Numbered from the stretch's first letter, positions 10,316-20,910 are shown. The stretch is DNA of 64,000 bases from Anthopleura xanthogrammica (GCA_964019055.1 OZ025207.1:16953357-17017356); one strand, 5' to 3'. Notes: generated from the sequence alone by a model not told the origin. Numbers and translations: made by a program.

Positions 10316-13300
10316 CTAAAAATAAAAATGTGTTAAAATTCATAAAATTTTTATCTATTTTTGTAAAGACGTATTAAAGCGGAATATTTATTTACCTTTC
10401 AATTTAGACCATGGTACGATCTTCCCTTCTCCAATGTTGTATGCTTTCCAAACGGTAATCCCTTTGTCAGTGACGACGAAATTGTTTAAAGTGCTTATAC
10501 CGACAATTTTTATGGGCTCCAAAGGCTTAATTCCTCCTGCATCTACCACTGCCACTCGTACACCACGCACCCCTTCATTAGATAAAATGGCATCTCTTAG
10601 TTGTGCTGCATTCACTACATCATGACCTTCGTTTATATAGCGGCGAACATGGCTTTTGATTGTGGCAGCCTTGCGATCGCATGCCCCCTTACCACCCTGG
10701 GGGTCACTGAAATCAACGCGGTCAACCTTTATTCCTGTGGTTTCCTCCATAAGTCGACAAGCTGCCAACATGTTGCCGCTGTGGTAGCAGCCAGCGTTGT
10801 CTTGACGAAATGCGGCGGACGCGATGTTTGGATTTTCTTTCTTTAGCTCGCTAAGAGTGTGCTGCATGATCGGTATAACCACGTTAGTGTCTTGGCTACA
10901 GTTCTCTACAATATGGACAAATGCTTGGTGCTGCAATTTACCATCTGCGAGCCGCCTTACAACAACACTGAGGTGCCAGGAAATGCCCCTCTTCCCAAAC
11001 CAGTCAGTCTGGGTTTCTCTGTATTTTTGGGGCAAAAATTTCATTGCCCAGTCTTGAGTAATTAAAACTGAATTTTCGTCTAGTTTATTCTGGATCTCAG
11101 TGCGCGGTTTATCTTGTTGGATGGAACGCAATTGATGCTCTTTCCATGCTTCTATTGCAGATATTGATTGCTGACAGGTAAATATCATATCATCGCGTTC
11201 GTCGTCTGGTAGTGTTTCGGACACATTTTTTACTGACGACTTTATAGAAGCCAGGGTAGATTTAAGTTCTTCGCATGATGGGCAAGAGTGATCGTGGAGA
11301 TGATGCTTGCAATTAGAACAGAAGAGAGTTTCTTTCTTGTCACTCAGGGCGTAAACTAGGCAGTGGTCGGCGACATTGGATGCGTCAGAAACGTGCACCT
11401 GAAAAGAATATAAAGTTAATAGAATGTCTGTTTCTTTTACACCTGGGTTAGCTAAAAGATAGCATATATTTGCAAGTTTAATTGTGTTGAATAGAGTCTA
11501 TAATTTTGACAAGGATTGAAAAGAAAAAACGCCTTAGTGGGATTACCACTAAGTTGCCAATATACAGTATACAATTTCCCTTTGAGTCTTAAATACGGTC
11601 CACCTTTTACCGATCTGTCTTAAATAGGGTATGGATTTTCCAGATATCTTTGTCTTAGATGTAGGGTCAGGGTTTTGAGGCTCAAGCGGGAAACCCCTAA
11701 CAGAAGCCTATTCAAGTACCCCCCCCCCCCCCCAAGAATCTCAGCAACTGACTAGTAACAGATGTGGTAGTATGAATTACCTTGAAGTCAGTTTTAATGT
11801 ACTGTTTCCCAGCTTTCAATGCTCCCTCACAAGAACTGAGCCACTCTTTGTCACAACCATAGTTTCCGAGTTTTGTGAGCAACCCAGCCAGGTCATCAAA
11901 AGCCTTTGCCCCGTCAGCTGAAATATAGTCCAGACCTTGCAAAGACTTCCGGACAGTTGCAGTACAAACTGATAAAACCCGTAAGATGGTGGAGGGGCTC
12001 AAAGGTTTGGTTCCACTTTCTTTACAAAACTGTGTGTACTGCCTAATGATTCTTTGCGGAATCATCGATCGAATTACGTTCGGACATTCTAAGACTTGGC
12101 CATTTGCTAAGTGGAGGTATCGTTGACCAAACGGGAGGTCTTGAATAACATGTGGACTGGTTATGAAAGAGAGCAAGTGATCTAGCTGGCTCTCATCTAC
12201 TCTCATTCTGGGACTCTTCTGCACTGGCACTGGTGCCCCACGACCGTACTTAAGGATATGCAGTCTGGCTAGCTTGAAACGATATTCTGTTATACCAGGG
12301 ATAAATTTCTGGATCTGAGACAAAGGCACTAGGTCTGCAATTATTCCCAAGACCTGTCTTCGGGTTTCCCAGCTTGTTGCATTTTGATATGTCTCAGCTA
12401 AGGCCTCTAGATATTTTTTTTCAGCAGGTTGCGCAATCCCAAGAGCCTTTTCGACGCTTTGTGAGGTTTGAACAGCTTCCCAAATACTTCCAGTATCTCC
12501 GGGTGTTATTACTTCTAAAGCGGCCACGATTACATTTGTAGCCTTAGCAACACGATAATTTTTACTGCGCATGCTCAAGTTTTGCCACCGCTTTTTGGGT
12601 TGACCGATTGAATCTGTCCCGCCGCAGGCATGTAAAAAGTCATTAAGTTTTTCAAGCTTCAGACTGTTAGTGTCTGTAGCTGTTATAAATCCATTAGTAC
12701 TGCTTGTTTCGGCATCTGACAGGATAGCAGTTGTTTCTTCGAATTCTACGATGGATTTCTTCAGGCTATTGGTGCTATTAGCTGTTGTATTTCCATTACT
12801 ACTGCTTGTTTCGGCATCTGGCAGGATAGCAGTTGTTTCTTCGAATTCTACGGTGAATTTCTTCAGGCTATTGGTGCCATTACTGCTGCTTGTTTCGGCA
12901 TTTGACAGGTTGGCACTTGCATCAATTGGTTCTTCTATAATTGACATCTGGCTAAGCAAGTCAGCTAGGGGGTCATCATTTTTGTTTCCGCCTCCAATTT
13001 CCTGCGAACAAAAAACCTTGATGTATAAGCAGTTGATTGAAACACTATTGCACTAAACGAAGATATATTGATGAGGTAATGACAATAATTGCACAACTAT
13101 GTTTCCTTACATATACATGTACGAATTATTTTTTTGGTTTCAAATTGACTACATTGCTTTCAGAGGCTAAGCAATATGATAAACCTTTTATCTTCTAGAG
13201 GAGCATAGCCTTGCATTATAAAATTCAATTTCAACACTACGCTTACTCAAACAAATAAATAATGCTACCTCAATATCCTCAAAGGCAGTGGCTTGTATCT

Positions 13301-14437
13301 TCATCAGCGTAAGAGGGCTTGATTCGAGCTCTGTTTTTAACTGCGTACGGCATCGCCTGCATATGGCTGAAAAAGTATGTCCAAACATTTTCTATCAATC
13401 AAAAACATATAGAAACTCAGAAGCAGGATGCAGATCTTACCAGGGACCGGGAAGACTAGGGACTAGTCCTCTAAACGAGAAATTTACTCGACTGAGTAAA
13501 GACGGAATATATAATTTCTTAGGCAAATCAATGTTAATATGAGTAAATGATTCAAACTTTATACTTACGCGAACCAACAGGAAGAAGGTAATTTGTAAGC
13601 GTGTAGAGTCCCTCGGACTGGATGGATGAAATACCACGGTCTCCTTTGTATTGTTTATATTGATGCTTAGACCAACCAACAGGACTTGAGCACATCGTTT
13701 TACATGTGCGCCATCTTATACCATACAAATCTCGGTGACGTGGGCACACAGTAATCTTAAAGTGAGAGGGGGTGGCTTCGAATAAGCCTTAAAAATTAAT
13801 TGTTAATTAGCGAGCGTTAAGGAAAATGTCCAGTACTGTACTGCCATATTGTATAAATAATGAATAATACTGATAGTCGAAGCAGGGGGGGGGGGGGGGG
13901 ACTGATCCAAAATTAATTTTTAAGTATCAGCGAAAATTCAGTAGTTAATACAGAATCCGTTTTAAGATATAAAAGTTTCATTTTTCAGGGGTTAGGGCGG
14001 ATGGGGAGAGTTATGGATACGAGGCTGTTTCAAGCAACTGTAATACTATAGATGAAAAAGCCGAGACCAGCTTAAATTTTTTTTAGGTGATTATTCATTT
14101 TAGTATAGCGCAAACAGTGTCTACAACCAGTTAAATCCTACAGAATTTCCCCTCAGAAATCTTTGTTGATGTAATATAATATGCCATTTCAGACCCTGTT
14201 GTATATAGATTACTAGAAGTCAATATATGAGGTTTTATTCTTGTCTTACTTACCTGCTCGTGCTAAAAGTAGATGTGCCTCGGTCTTCAGCTTCCCATCT
14301 CTAATCTCCAATAACCTAAGATGCCCTTTAATCTCTCGCTGACAATTCTCGATCGTCAAACAAGAAAGGTCCTCGGGATAATCCCTACTTGAACCACACT
14401 GCCCGCTGACAAATCCCGAGTATCCACAAGTAGCCAT
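9336..14437 (-). CDS. Element 1 transposase, six exons, apparently intact
   Basis: Joined exons are 14437-14254, 13787-13569, 13366-13269, 13001-11781, 11398-10396 and 10315-9336. Every junction has GT/AG and the phases agree, giving about 1234 codons from ATG 14437 (1238 from ATG 14449). Domains in order: an N-terminal Cys-rich region; a small CxxC exon; a helical region; a zinc-binding Cys/His block; a candidate RNase-H-fold catalytic core with three Asp residues shared with element 2; a polyaspartate linker; a C2H2-like finger; a basic DNA-binding-like block; and a C-terminal SAP-like segment. It would cut and rejoin the element ends. The gene fills the space between the TIRs and is the only one there. 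The superfamily is uncertain. Confidence 0.8.
10118..10190 (-). repeat. (GAC/GAT)n run encoding polyaspartate
   Basis: Microsatellite inside exon 6. It encodes more than twenty consecutive Asp codons. Element 2 lacks it, so it is probably a slippage expansion and not a conserved domain. Confidence 0.9.
10396..11398 (-). CDS. Element 1 transposase exon 5 (candidate catalytic core)
   Basis: The acceptor TTTTCAG precedes 11398 and the donor is GTAAAT after 10396. A Cys/His cluster (CSNCKHHLHDHSCPSC) comes first. Three acidic residues sit in conserved contexts shared with element 2: ITQDWAMKF (Asp codon 11051-11053), FRQDNAGCYHS (10799-10801) and GKGACDRKAA (10676-10678). The spacing is D-x83-D-x40-D. 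The x40 spacing is identical in element 2, which supports these as catalytic. Confidence 0.75.
11781..13001 (-). CDS. Element 1 transposase exon 4
   Basis: The acceptor TTCGCAG precedes 13001, and the donor is GTAATT after 11781 (context YIKTDFK). 407 codons, phase 0 to phase 0. The N-terminal part has two imperfect copies of a Ser/Thr-rich segment (FEETTAILPDAETSSSNG and FEETTAILSDAETSSTNG), absent from element 2. The rest (for example NVIRSMIPQRIIRQY and RKSLQGLDYISADGAKAF) aligns with element 2. Confidence 0.75.
13269..13366 (-). CDS. Element 1 transposase exon 3 (CxxC mini-exon)
   Basis: The acceptor TTTTTCAG precedes 13366 and the donor is GTAGCA after 13269. It encodes ICRRCRTQL..., matching ICGKCRTKH in element 2, probably half of a zinc site completed by exon 2. 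Confidence 0.7.
13569..13787 (-). CDS. Element 1 transposase exon 2
   Basis: The acceptor TTTTTAAG precedes 13787. The exon encodes LFEATPSHFK and then VCPRHRDLYGIRW, parallel to YFELSS...ICPSHRHGFGRFW in element 2 where the two exons are fused. The donor is GTAAGT at 13568-13563. A nearer AG at about 13756 was rejected because it breaks the reading phase with exons 1 and 3. Confidence 0.7.
14254..14437 (-). CDS. Element 1 transposase exon 1 (Cys-rich N-terminus)
   Basis: Starts MATCGYSGF, with an alternative Met four codons upstream at 14449. It ends LLLARAG before the donor GTAAGT (14253-14248) in phase 1. Element 2 has the same cysteine spacing and the same LILARAG ending, which supports both start and exon end. 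Confidence 0.7.
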
Positions 14438-14772
14438 ATCAAAATTCACTCATCAAGTGGTGACTTCAAGCAGATGATTAAAAAAAACAGCCCTAAAGAC
14501 GCGGGGTCTTTACCAAACTTTACTAAACACTTTACTACTAACTTTACTACAAACATTTACCAATCACTACCAACCTTTCTTGAATTACCGAAGTCGTGTA
14601 ATATTTAACTTTCAGACACCGCGGAAACCTACCGCGACGAATCTCTCAAGCTGCTAGTTCGTTACCGCCGTGACATAAGCTAATTTGTCTATTCCTTATT
14701 TCAGTTCTGTTTTGAATTATCAAATAATGAAGAGTAAAATAATATAGGAAATTATGAAAAACTATCATTTTG

Positions 14773-15785
14773 TTCTGTCGTACAACAGAATGTATATGAT
14801 ATTGGTATTACAAAGAGTGGGGTTCCTGTGTGTCACGCAAGCGTCTGTTTGTTGACATAAAGAATCATCAAGGTCGTTGAACGATTTCAACCTTAAAAGC
14901 CACATAATCTCAACTGAAGACCTTTCTTTTACTCTGATAAACCTTGGCGTGGGTTATTCAGATCATTTTGAGGACTTTGAGGATTTCTGGTGATGAACGA
15001 GGATGATGTGAGGAAGAAAGATTATTTCATTCATTAGTTATTTGATGGTCTTCCAGTCATGTTGCCATAAAATCCCTGCTAAACACAAGCAAAACTACTA
15101 ATAAACTGGACGAAATGTAAGTAAATGTGTTCCTTTTATCTTCAACATAGATAATAACTTCGTAGGAGATGCTTCTACGGACGAAAATATTTTTTTCTCT
15201 CGTCCGTCGCGAATTGAGCGATCAACTGACAGCGAGTTTTTAGACATTTGGTCTACATATGTTTCGCGCTCTAAAATCCGGAATTTTGAACGGCCCCAAA
15301 ATATTATTACATCTATCTGAAGCAGAGGAATTGGACTAAAGCCGGATTGCAATTTGTTTACCGTAGGCCACATATCAGTGGCGATATAAGCCTTCGAAAC
15401 TGAGCATTTTTGTGTCAACGAAAAAAGGGTCCGAAAAGGAAAATATTCAAAAATCTGAAAAATATTAAATATGTAACGGAAATCAAAGATCAACCCCTTG
15501 AAATGTTTACCGGTATCTTGTATTATCAAATAACCTTTCAGTGTTTGATTCCATAAAGTCCTGAATTTTTAGTCGATCTTTTAAACTACTACGGTAAAAT
15601 CACGCTAAACACCCCCTCAGAACCATGAAATCGAAATTATCGTCGTGCGGCTAAAATATTAATCCAATGAACCTTAAACTTTTTTTTGTTTAATAGTCCC
15701 CCAAAACCTATATTCTGACAAAGTTTCAGGAATTTTGATTTTTTTCATTTTACACACGTAAGGCGATATTTACAGACGGCCGCTC
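14773..15785 (-). repeat. Right terminal inverted repeat of element 1
   Basis: Inverted copy of 8281-9289, ending CGGCCGCTC next to the TTAA at 15786-15789. It lies upstream of the transposase gene and so probably holds its promoter. Confidence 0.93.
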
Positions 15786-15955
15786 TTAAAGCTTTTTCTA
15801 TATTAGCTTGCAGAGGAATGAAACATCAATTATATCTTTTTCAAACCATTCAAAGTATCATGTTACTTTCAGCAACAATAAAAACTAAAGACAAAAATAT
15901 ATACTTTTTTCCAGCTTCACTGGAGATTCAGTATTAGAGATTCAGTTGTCCCCAG

Positions 15956-16222
15956 CATTATACAAATCTATCACAGTGGTCAGTGGGGAACAGTGTGTCA
16001 AGGTGGTTCCGATTACTTTAATATGAGAGATGCAAAGGTTGCGTGCCGACAACTTGGTTTTACCAAGACTGTAGGGTATTGGCTCTATGGAAGAGGGACG
16101 GGTAAAGTATGGCTGTACAACATGCAGTGTACAGGCACAGAGTCCTCACTTGGAAGCTGTACCCACAATGGTTAGGGAAGTGTTTTATCTCGCTGCAACC
16201 GTCACTTGTATGATGCTTGTCT
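15956..16222 (+). pseudogene. SRCR unit 1, nonsense-mutated
   Basis: Encodes IIQIYHSGQWGTVC, then VACRQLGFTKTVGYW, GRGTGKVWLYNMQC and LGSCTHNG. The Trp codon after THNG is TAG (16173-16175), so the last Cys-containing segment is cut off. Sequence past the stop is still recognisable (YDA in place of YDV). It is the first clear unit of the array, directly right of element 1. Confidence 0.8.
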
Positions 16223-16360
16223 CGTACGCAATTTAAAACCCCTTTGGAAAAGTGAATTGAAGTTTAAAGACTGGTTATACCTTGGATGTCAACGAAAAAG
16301 TCAAGCCATCTTCTCATCAGTTCTAGTTATCTGTAAGGTTAAGGTCTAAAGTCTCACCAT

Positions 16361-16410
16361 GCTCAATGGGGTACAGTCTGTAATGGCGGCTGGAGCTCAA
16401 AAACTGCAAG
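16361..16410 (+). pseudogene. SRCR remnant of the second subtype
   Basis: Only the start is left (QWGTVCNGGWSSKTAR), resembling the CDGSWSINDLKTA form at 32520. The rest of the domain is missing. Confidence 0.5.
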
Positions 16411-16473
16411 ACCATTGTTCAACTTTACACTTTGAGGTTGAATGGAAAGACTTGCTTTCTTTCTTTGTCGTGG

Positions 16474-16728
16474 ACACTGTCAATGGGGAACAGTGTGTCA
16501 TTAAGATAACTGGAGATATTGGGATATGAAAGAAGCCAAGGTTGCATGTCGTCAACTGGGTTTTACTAAAACTGTAGGACATTCGAGATATGGACGGGGT
16601 ACTGGTAAAGTATGGCTGTACCGCATGGGATGTCCAGGAGCAGAATCTTCACTTGGAAGCTGTTCTCATAATGGATGGGAAGCGTTGACTCTTACTGTAC
16701 CCCTCACATCTATGATGTTGGGGTCGCA
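16474..16728 (+). pseudogene. SRCR unit 2, stop plus frameshift
   Basis: QWGTVCH is followed directly by TAA. Then WDMKEAKVACRQLGFTKTVG and GRGTGKVWLYRMGC read well. One G is missing in GGATGGGAAGCG, shifting the frame before the last cysteine. The same G is missing in the unit at 34261, suggesting the two share a duplication history. Confidence 0.75.
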
Positions 16729-17067
16729 TCCATTCCTCTTGAAACAAGTCAGTTAAGTTATTTCAATAATTTTATTAATTTTCAATTATTTCATCACTTT
16801 TTAAAATATTGCTGGTTTTCAATCATTCCCAAGAGAATGGAAAAACAAAAGACACGTTTGCCATGTCGGTTGCTATAACAAAAGAGAGTGATTACAAATC
16901 GTTTGAAAAGCTCAACCAGGATGGCGGGTAAGATAAATGAATAGGTAGAAAGATTAATAACAAGGTCCTTCTAACCAGATTATTCATTGACGTCTTTGCT
17001 CAGCGAGGGACACTAGGATAAGTGGTCAAACCAGCATGTGTGTTCGCGATTCTGATATTAACTTTGT

Positions 17068-17314
17068 AGTACAAGGCTACTACAATAGTGAATGGGGGAA
17101 CAGTTTGTCATAATTGGTGGGATATGAAAGAAGCCAGGGTTACTTGTCGACATCTTGGTTTTTTTAAAACAGTGGGATATTGGGAGTATGGACAAGGGAC
17201 TGGAAAAATATGGCTGGATTACATGGCATGTTCACTTGGCAGCTGTCCTCATGCTGGATGGGGAAATATTCGCTGTGAGTGCAGCCACAACGAATGGGAT
17301 GATGGTGTCGCGTT
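17068..17314 (+). pseudogene. SRCR unit 3, frameshift and small deletion
   Basis: An extra G in GAATGGGGGAAC shifts the frame before the first Cys. The middle reads WDMKEARVTCRHLGFFKTVG. The SGSESS stretch before LGSCPHAGWG is deleted. Confidence 0.7.
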
Positions 17315-17356
17315 TCAGATGTGACATGTGACATGTGACAAGTTTATAACCAAGGT

Positions 17357-17573
17357 GAAATGGAAAACGGAATAGTGTGGGATACTAACTGGGATATGCC
17401 AGATGCCAAGGTTACATGTCGGCCACTTGGTTTTACCAAGACTGTAGGATATTGGCATCTTGGACTATATGCAGTGTTCAGGCTCAGAGTCCTCACTTAG
17501 AAGCTGTACTCACAACGGATGGGGTAGTGTTCACTCTTACTGCAATGGTCACACATGATGTTGGTGTCGTGTT
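17357..17573 (+). pseudogene. SRCR unit 4, deletion-bearing
   Basis: The start is eroded. VTCRPLGFTKTVGYW is recognisable, then the GRGTGKVWL segment is deleted and the unit resumes at CSGSESSL, HNGWGSVHSYCNG and a shifted DVGVV end. Confidence 0.65.
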
Positions 17574-17754
17574 ACTGAAGGATTTTGTGTCTGAAGGTGA
17601 ATAGGACCATTGGTAATATTTGGAAATGAATGAAATAAATTAGTGTTATATGATGTTTTAAAGAAAATGTTTCAGACGATTCAAGAATGAGTTAATAGCA
17701 GATTGGGAGCCTGCACTATTGACAATGCACCCAATGGTCTTACGGGTGATGGAG

Positions 17755-17790
17755 CAATAGATGGATGAATCAATAACTCTCTCTGCAACA
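17755..17790 (+). pseudogene. SRCR unit 3' remnant, left of the ACA-flanked element
   Basis: GGATGAATCAATAACTCTC followed by TGCAACA resembles the GGATGGGG...TGCAACA end of other units. The codon stretch is interrupted at ACA by the element at 17791 and resumes at 28388 with ACAGTCACACATGGGAT. Confidence 0.45.
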
Positions 17791-17824
17791 CACGGTGGGG
17801 CCTGACCACCCCTAGACAGGCTCA

Positions 17825-18322
17825 TTGGGCGCGTGCGCTGAATTATGGGTAAAATTCAAAATGGCGGACGATGGGGATGCAGTTGGTAAGCTTTCGATCG
17901 CATCTTGTCGAGAAATAGACCGAGTAAAGTTAAATTTCCTTTGCCAAACGGATAATTTAGCTGAAATGGAGAAAATATCAGGATATTTTAGGGAACTTAA
18001 GCTTCTTGCTGAGAAACTAGACGACAAATTTGATCCAACAAATCGATTTCGTGCAGCCGAGTCATTCGTGAACACCAGACAAATGGTTTCAAGATTACTT
18101 CAGATGCTTCACGTGAAGATAATCCGTAGACTGCACCCAACCCCAAACCTGTGTAACCCCTGGCAATGCGATTTGTCTCATGATGTGCCACTGGAAATTT
18201 GGGATGTTTTACTAAACAAAGTTATTGGACACAACTCATTTGGACATGAAGTTAAAACTTCTAGTACAGGAGTTATCACAACTGTGAACATTTTTGATAT
18301 TCACAAGGCGAAATATGTATAG
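17825..18322 (+). CDS. Unrecognised 165-codon protein in the ACA-flanked element
   Basis: Starts close to the left TIR, with candidate Mets at 17825 and 17861 (MADDGDAVG). It is a helical, charged protein with no motif I recognise. After TAG at 18320 the coding-like sequence continues two bases over (FNWQNTENPVVSQELLLKK) to a stop near 18489, so the frame may be broken or spliced. Two AATAAA signals follow within duplicated 3' sequence. Confidence 0.5.
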   Translation: MGACAELWVKFKMADDGDAVGKLSIASCREIDRVKLNFLCQTDNLAEMEKISGYFRELKLLAEKLDDKFDPTNRFRAAESFVNTRQMVSRLLQMLHVKIIRRLHPTPNLCNPWQCDLSHDVPLEIWDVLLNKVIGHNSFGHEVKTSSTGVITTVNIFDIHKAKYV

Positions 18323-18656
18323 TATTTAATTGGCAGAATACTGAAAACCCTGTGGTTAGCCAGGAATTGCTTTTAAAGAAACAAATTGTTGTTGGTAAGG
18401 AGGCAAGAGACAATATGGACAGGACTGAAGTTATTGTGTCAAGGGAATCTCCTATGGTTTTCAAGTTTAATAAAAACTCTGAAGTTTAAGTAATTACTTT
18501 TAAATATGGTCACTGGAATAGCTTTGGGATCCCAGACCACTAGAGGTTTCTTCACGGTAAGACAATATTCAAATGGACAATGTTTAATATGAGGTCCTTT
18601 GAAATGAATACATCCTGATGATATGATAGTACTTTAACTATACTTTATCATGTGAT

Positions 18657-18855
18657 TTATGACAATGTTGCACTGTTTGGACTTTTGTAATTATACAATA
18701 AAAGATTTAAAAGCTTCGAAGAGAAGCCACACAAAAAAGTAAATCATGTAATAATCCAAATCATCATGAAATTTGTTTATGACTCTGTTGCAGTGTTTGA
18801 CTTTTCCTTGTTATCCAATAAAATATTTAAAAGCTTCGAAGTGAAGCAAAAAATT
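18657..18855 (+). repeat. Two-copy tandem repeat with polyadenylation signals
   Basis: A unit of about 120 bases occurs twice (starting about 18657 and 18777). Each copy has GTTGCA(C/G)TGTTTG, then CAATAAAA and ATTTAAAAGCTTCGAAG. This looks like a duplicated 3' end for the frame at 17825. Confidence 0.7.
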
Positions 18856-18919
18856 GTCTTGCATTGAGTCAGTGCCAATATCTCCAGGAGCAAAGTCATA
18901 AAATGAACTCCATCCAGAG

Positions 18920-19432
18920 CTAGGACTCTATAAATTTTTTAGAACTTGGGTGGATTTTCCTATTATTTACACTTTCAGTAACTAAAGCATACAGTTCATT
19001 TTCACAAATGAAGCATGTGTTAGCTTGCTTTTGAAACCCACAGTGACAGTACATTTGATCCTGTTTCTGTACATGCTTGGGAATGAATGACTCTGCAGCT
19101 GGTGTCCCTTTTGTGTTATAGGTACTGTTAAGGGGATCGTTTCTTCTTAGCCACAGTAGAGAGATATACTCATGTCTAAACACAGTCCACCATCTTTGAC
19201 TTTTGCTGCTGTTTGTGGTGTTGTCCAGGTACTTTGAAAGTTTCACATGTTTTGCTTCTCGCCCTTGCATGGTGTTCAACCCCAGGCCATATCCAAGTTT
19301 ACAAAAGATCTTTCTTGTATGGAATGGTATGGCACACCCAATAGTCCAAACAGTAGGGGTAATGGTTCGCTTCCCAAAGAAAAGCACACAAGCAGTAAAA
19401 TACTCCCTACACTTCAATTCAAGCTTTACCAC
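18920..19432 (-). CDS. Transposase-like C-terminal exon of the ACA-flanked element
   Basis: The acceptor TTTTTCATAG precedes 19432, and the frame (VVKLELKCREYF...) runs to a stop at 18920. It contains TPTVWTIGCAIPFHT, LGLNTMQGREAKH and FRHEYISLLWLRR, conserved blocks of a transposase-like family I recall from cnidarian genomes. It ends with a Cys-rich tail (CHCGFQKQANTCFICENE) that could bind zinc. The preceding exon is 20832-20269. The superfamily is not certain. Confidence 0.6.
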   Translation of the reverse strand: MVKLELKCREYFTACVLFFGKRTITPTVWTIGCAIPFHTRKIFCKLGYGLGLNTMQGREAKHVKLSKYLDNTTNSSKSQRWWTVFRHEYISLLWLRRNDPLNSTYNTKGTPAAESFIPKHVQKQDQMYCHCGFQKQANTCFICENELYALVTESVNNRKIHPSSKKFIES

Positions 19433-19493
19433 CTATGAAAAATATGCATGTTTTAGTTCACGTGATAGATCAAATACGAGTGTGAGTGTAATT

Positions 19494-19589
19494 CATCAGG
19501 GGATCCAAATACCGAGAAACTGATGAAAGCACACGAGGCTGCAGGCCGAATGCTTTTATCTGTCTTGAGGTATTTGGATTCCCCTGATG
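19494..19589. repeat. Imperfect hairpin in transposase intron
   Basis: CATCAGGGGATCCAAATACC (19494-19513) pairs with GGTATTTGGATTCCCCTGATG at about 19569-19589, with a loop of about 55 bases. It may be a small foldback element. Confidence 0.65.
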
Positions 19590-19743
19590 AAACACAAAGC
19601 ACAAGTTTTTGATCTGGCTTCTCAAACAAATCAATAATAAATAACATTTAGATTTTGAACTTTTTTACAAATAATTAGTGACCAACCTATGAAGGAAAAT
19701 ATCAATAAAATATGAAATCAACCCAAAACTGCCAACGAATTCA

Positions 19744-19815
19744 CTATTAGCTTAGTTGGTAATGCTTTAGAATTTCATGCCAGATGTTAGGGGTTTGAGT
19801 CACAGGATGCCCAAG
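19744..19815 (+). repeat. tRNA-like sequence, possible SINE head
   Basis: TAGCTTAGTTGGTAATGC fits an RNA polymerase III A box and GGTTTGAGTCA a B box, with tRNA-like spacing. It is followed by an A/T-rich tail with AATAAATAAATAAA. The acceptor stem does not fold, so this is not a working tRNA. Confidence 0.45.
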
Positions 19816-19968
19816 ATAAAATAAAAAATAAATAAATAAAACATTAGACAAGTAGTTAGGTCAGTAGGTAAATAAATAGATAAGACACAAGGAGAAGGGG
19901 TGGAGAATAAAGAAAAAAAGAGAGTGAAGTGTAATAGAATGAATGAGAAATTACTTTTATGCTAATTA

Positions 19969-20040
19969 GATCCAACACTGGATGCAAATCAGATCCAACT
20001 CCTAGGATTTGGATATCTAATTTGCATCCAGTGTTGGATC
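19969..20040. repeat. Short foldback element
   Basis: GATCCAACACTGGATGCAAAT pairs with ATTTGCATCCAGTGTTGGATC, and the inner part (CAGATCCAA / TTGGATATCT) pairs less well. A near-perfect stem of about 30 bp with a short loop, typical of a small MITE or foldback. Confidence 0.7.
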
Positions 20041-20268
20041 AAGGTATCCAAGCATATAAAAGAAGCATGTCATTGGACCATAAAGTCATGAATTATTAAT
20101 GAGTTTGAGAATTTTTCCAATATTTTTTTGATTGGTATTACTTATGACCACATTCCTTTAGCATTTTTTTATTATTTTATCTTTTTTATATTTCCACAAA
20201 GCTAACTGCAAAAGTTAATCCTACAAACTTTTAGCATATTGTCTCAAGATGTAAAATGGAAATCTCAC

Positions 20269-20832
20269 CTGTTCATTTGAAACATTAATGGCACTGAATA
20301 TAGCACAACCATCTCTTAACCGCTGTCCCACGTAGGCCAGTGCATGAAGCCGTAGCTGAAGGCTCTCCGGAATAGTTGGATGCTTCAGTAAGACTGCAAT
20401 GAGACTGGCAAAGTGTTTTGTAATAAGCTTTGCCTCTTTCCCTGTGAAGCGATAAGAAAAGGTGATATTCTTGTTTCGTTGGTCTGAGAACCAATTACAG
20501 ATTTTTTTATGCAAACGATCACACTTTACAGTAAATTTTAACTGATCAAGGAACTTGTAAAGAGCTGAGTTTTTAGGCAGTGCAGCAACAGTTTGTATTG
20601 CTTTTAATATTTGGTCCCCCGTCAATTACATAGCAATGGTCAACAGCAAAATGAACCACTGTTGCCAGGCATTGTTTGAATTATGTAGAGGTTCAGCCTG
20701 AATCCTGTCAACTAGCTTTCCTAATGGTGGTTTGTATTCTTGTCTTGAACGGTTTGCAGCAATGTAGCTGGTAACTTTCGTTCTGTCCTTTCCTTTGCCT
20801 TGGTTAGGAAGCTTACTCTTGAACTGCTTCAC
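20269..20832 (-). pseudogene. Upstream transposase-like exon with in-frame stop
   Basis: The acceptor TGGACAG precedes 20832 and the donor is GTGAGA after 20269. The frame encodes QAEPLHNSNNAWQQW, then TAA (20626-20628), then continues in frame with NITFSYRFTGKEAKLI and LHALAYVGQRLRDG. This family context precedes the TVWTIG block of the 19432 exon, so this is one gene with a nonsense mutation. Confidence 0.55.
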
Positions 20833-20910
20833 CTGTCCATGAAATAGGAAAACAAAAACAAAAACAAAACAAAATTTAATAAACATTATAGGTGAGAATA
20901 ACTATCATCT

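Larger units (their letters stand above)
8281..15785 (-). mobile_element. Element 1: complete TTAA-flanked DNA transposon with 1 kb TIRs
   Basis: A 7505 bp element whose ends read GAGCGGCCGTCTG in inverted orientation. It is flanked on both sides by TTAA (8277-8280 and 15786-15789), consistent with a 4 bp target duplication. The inverted ends span 8281-9289 and 14773-15785 and are nearly identical. Between them lies one six-exon minus-strand transposase gene. TTAA specificity fits piggyBac, Kolobok and Sola3 superfamilies. The protein does not look like piggyBac. I lean to a Sola3-like family from the TTAA target, GAG ends and long multi-domain transposase, but this is inference. Confidence 0.85.

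Noticed and set aside
13756..13757. AG at 13756-13757 as the acceptor for exon 2 of element 1
   Set aside because: It breaks the reading phase with exons 1 and 3. The upstream AG before 13787 keeps phase and aligns with element 2.
19744..19815. A functional tRNA gene
   Set aside because: A and B boxes are visible, but the acceptor stem does not pair and there is no clear anticodon arm; more like a SINE head.
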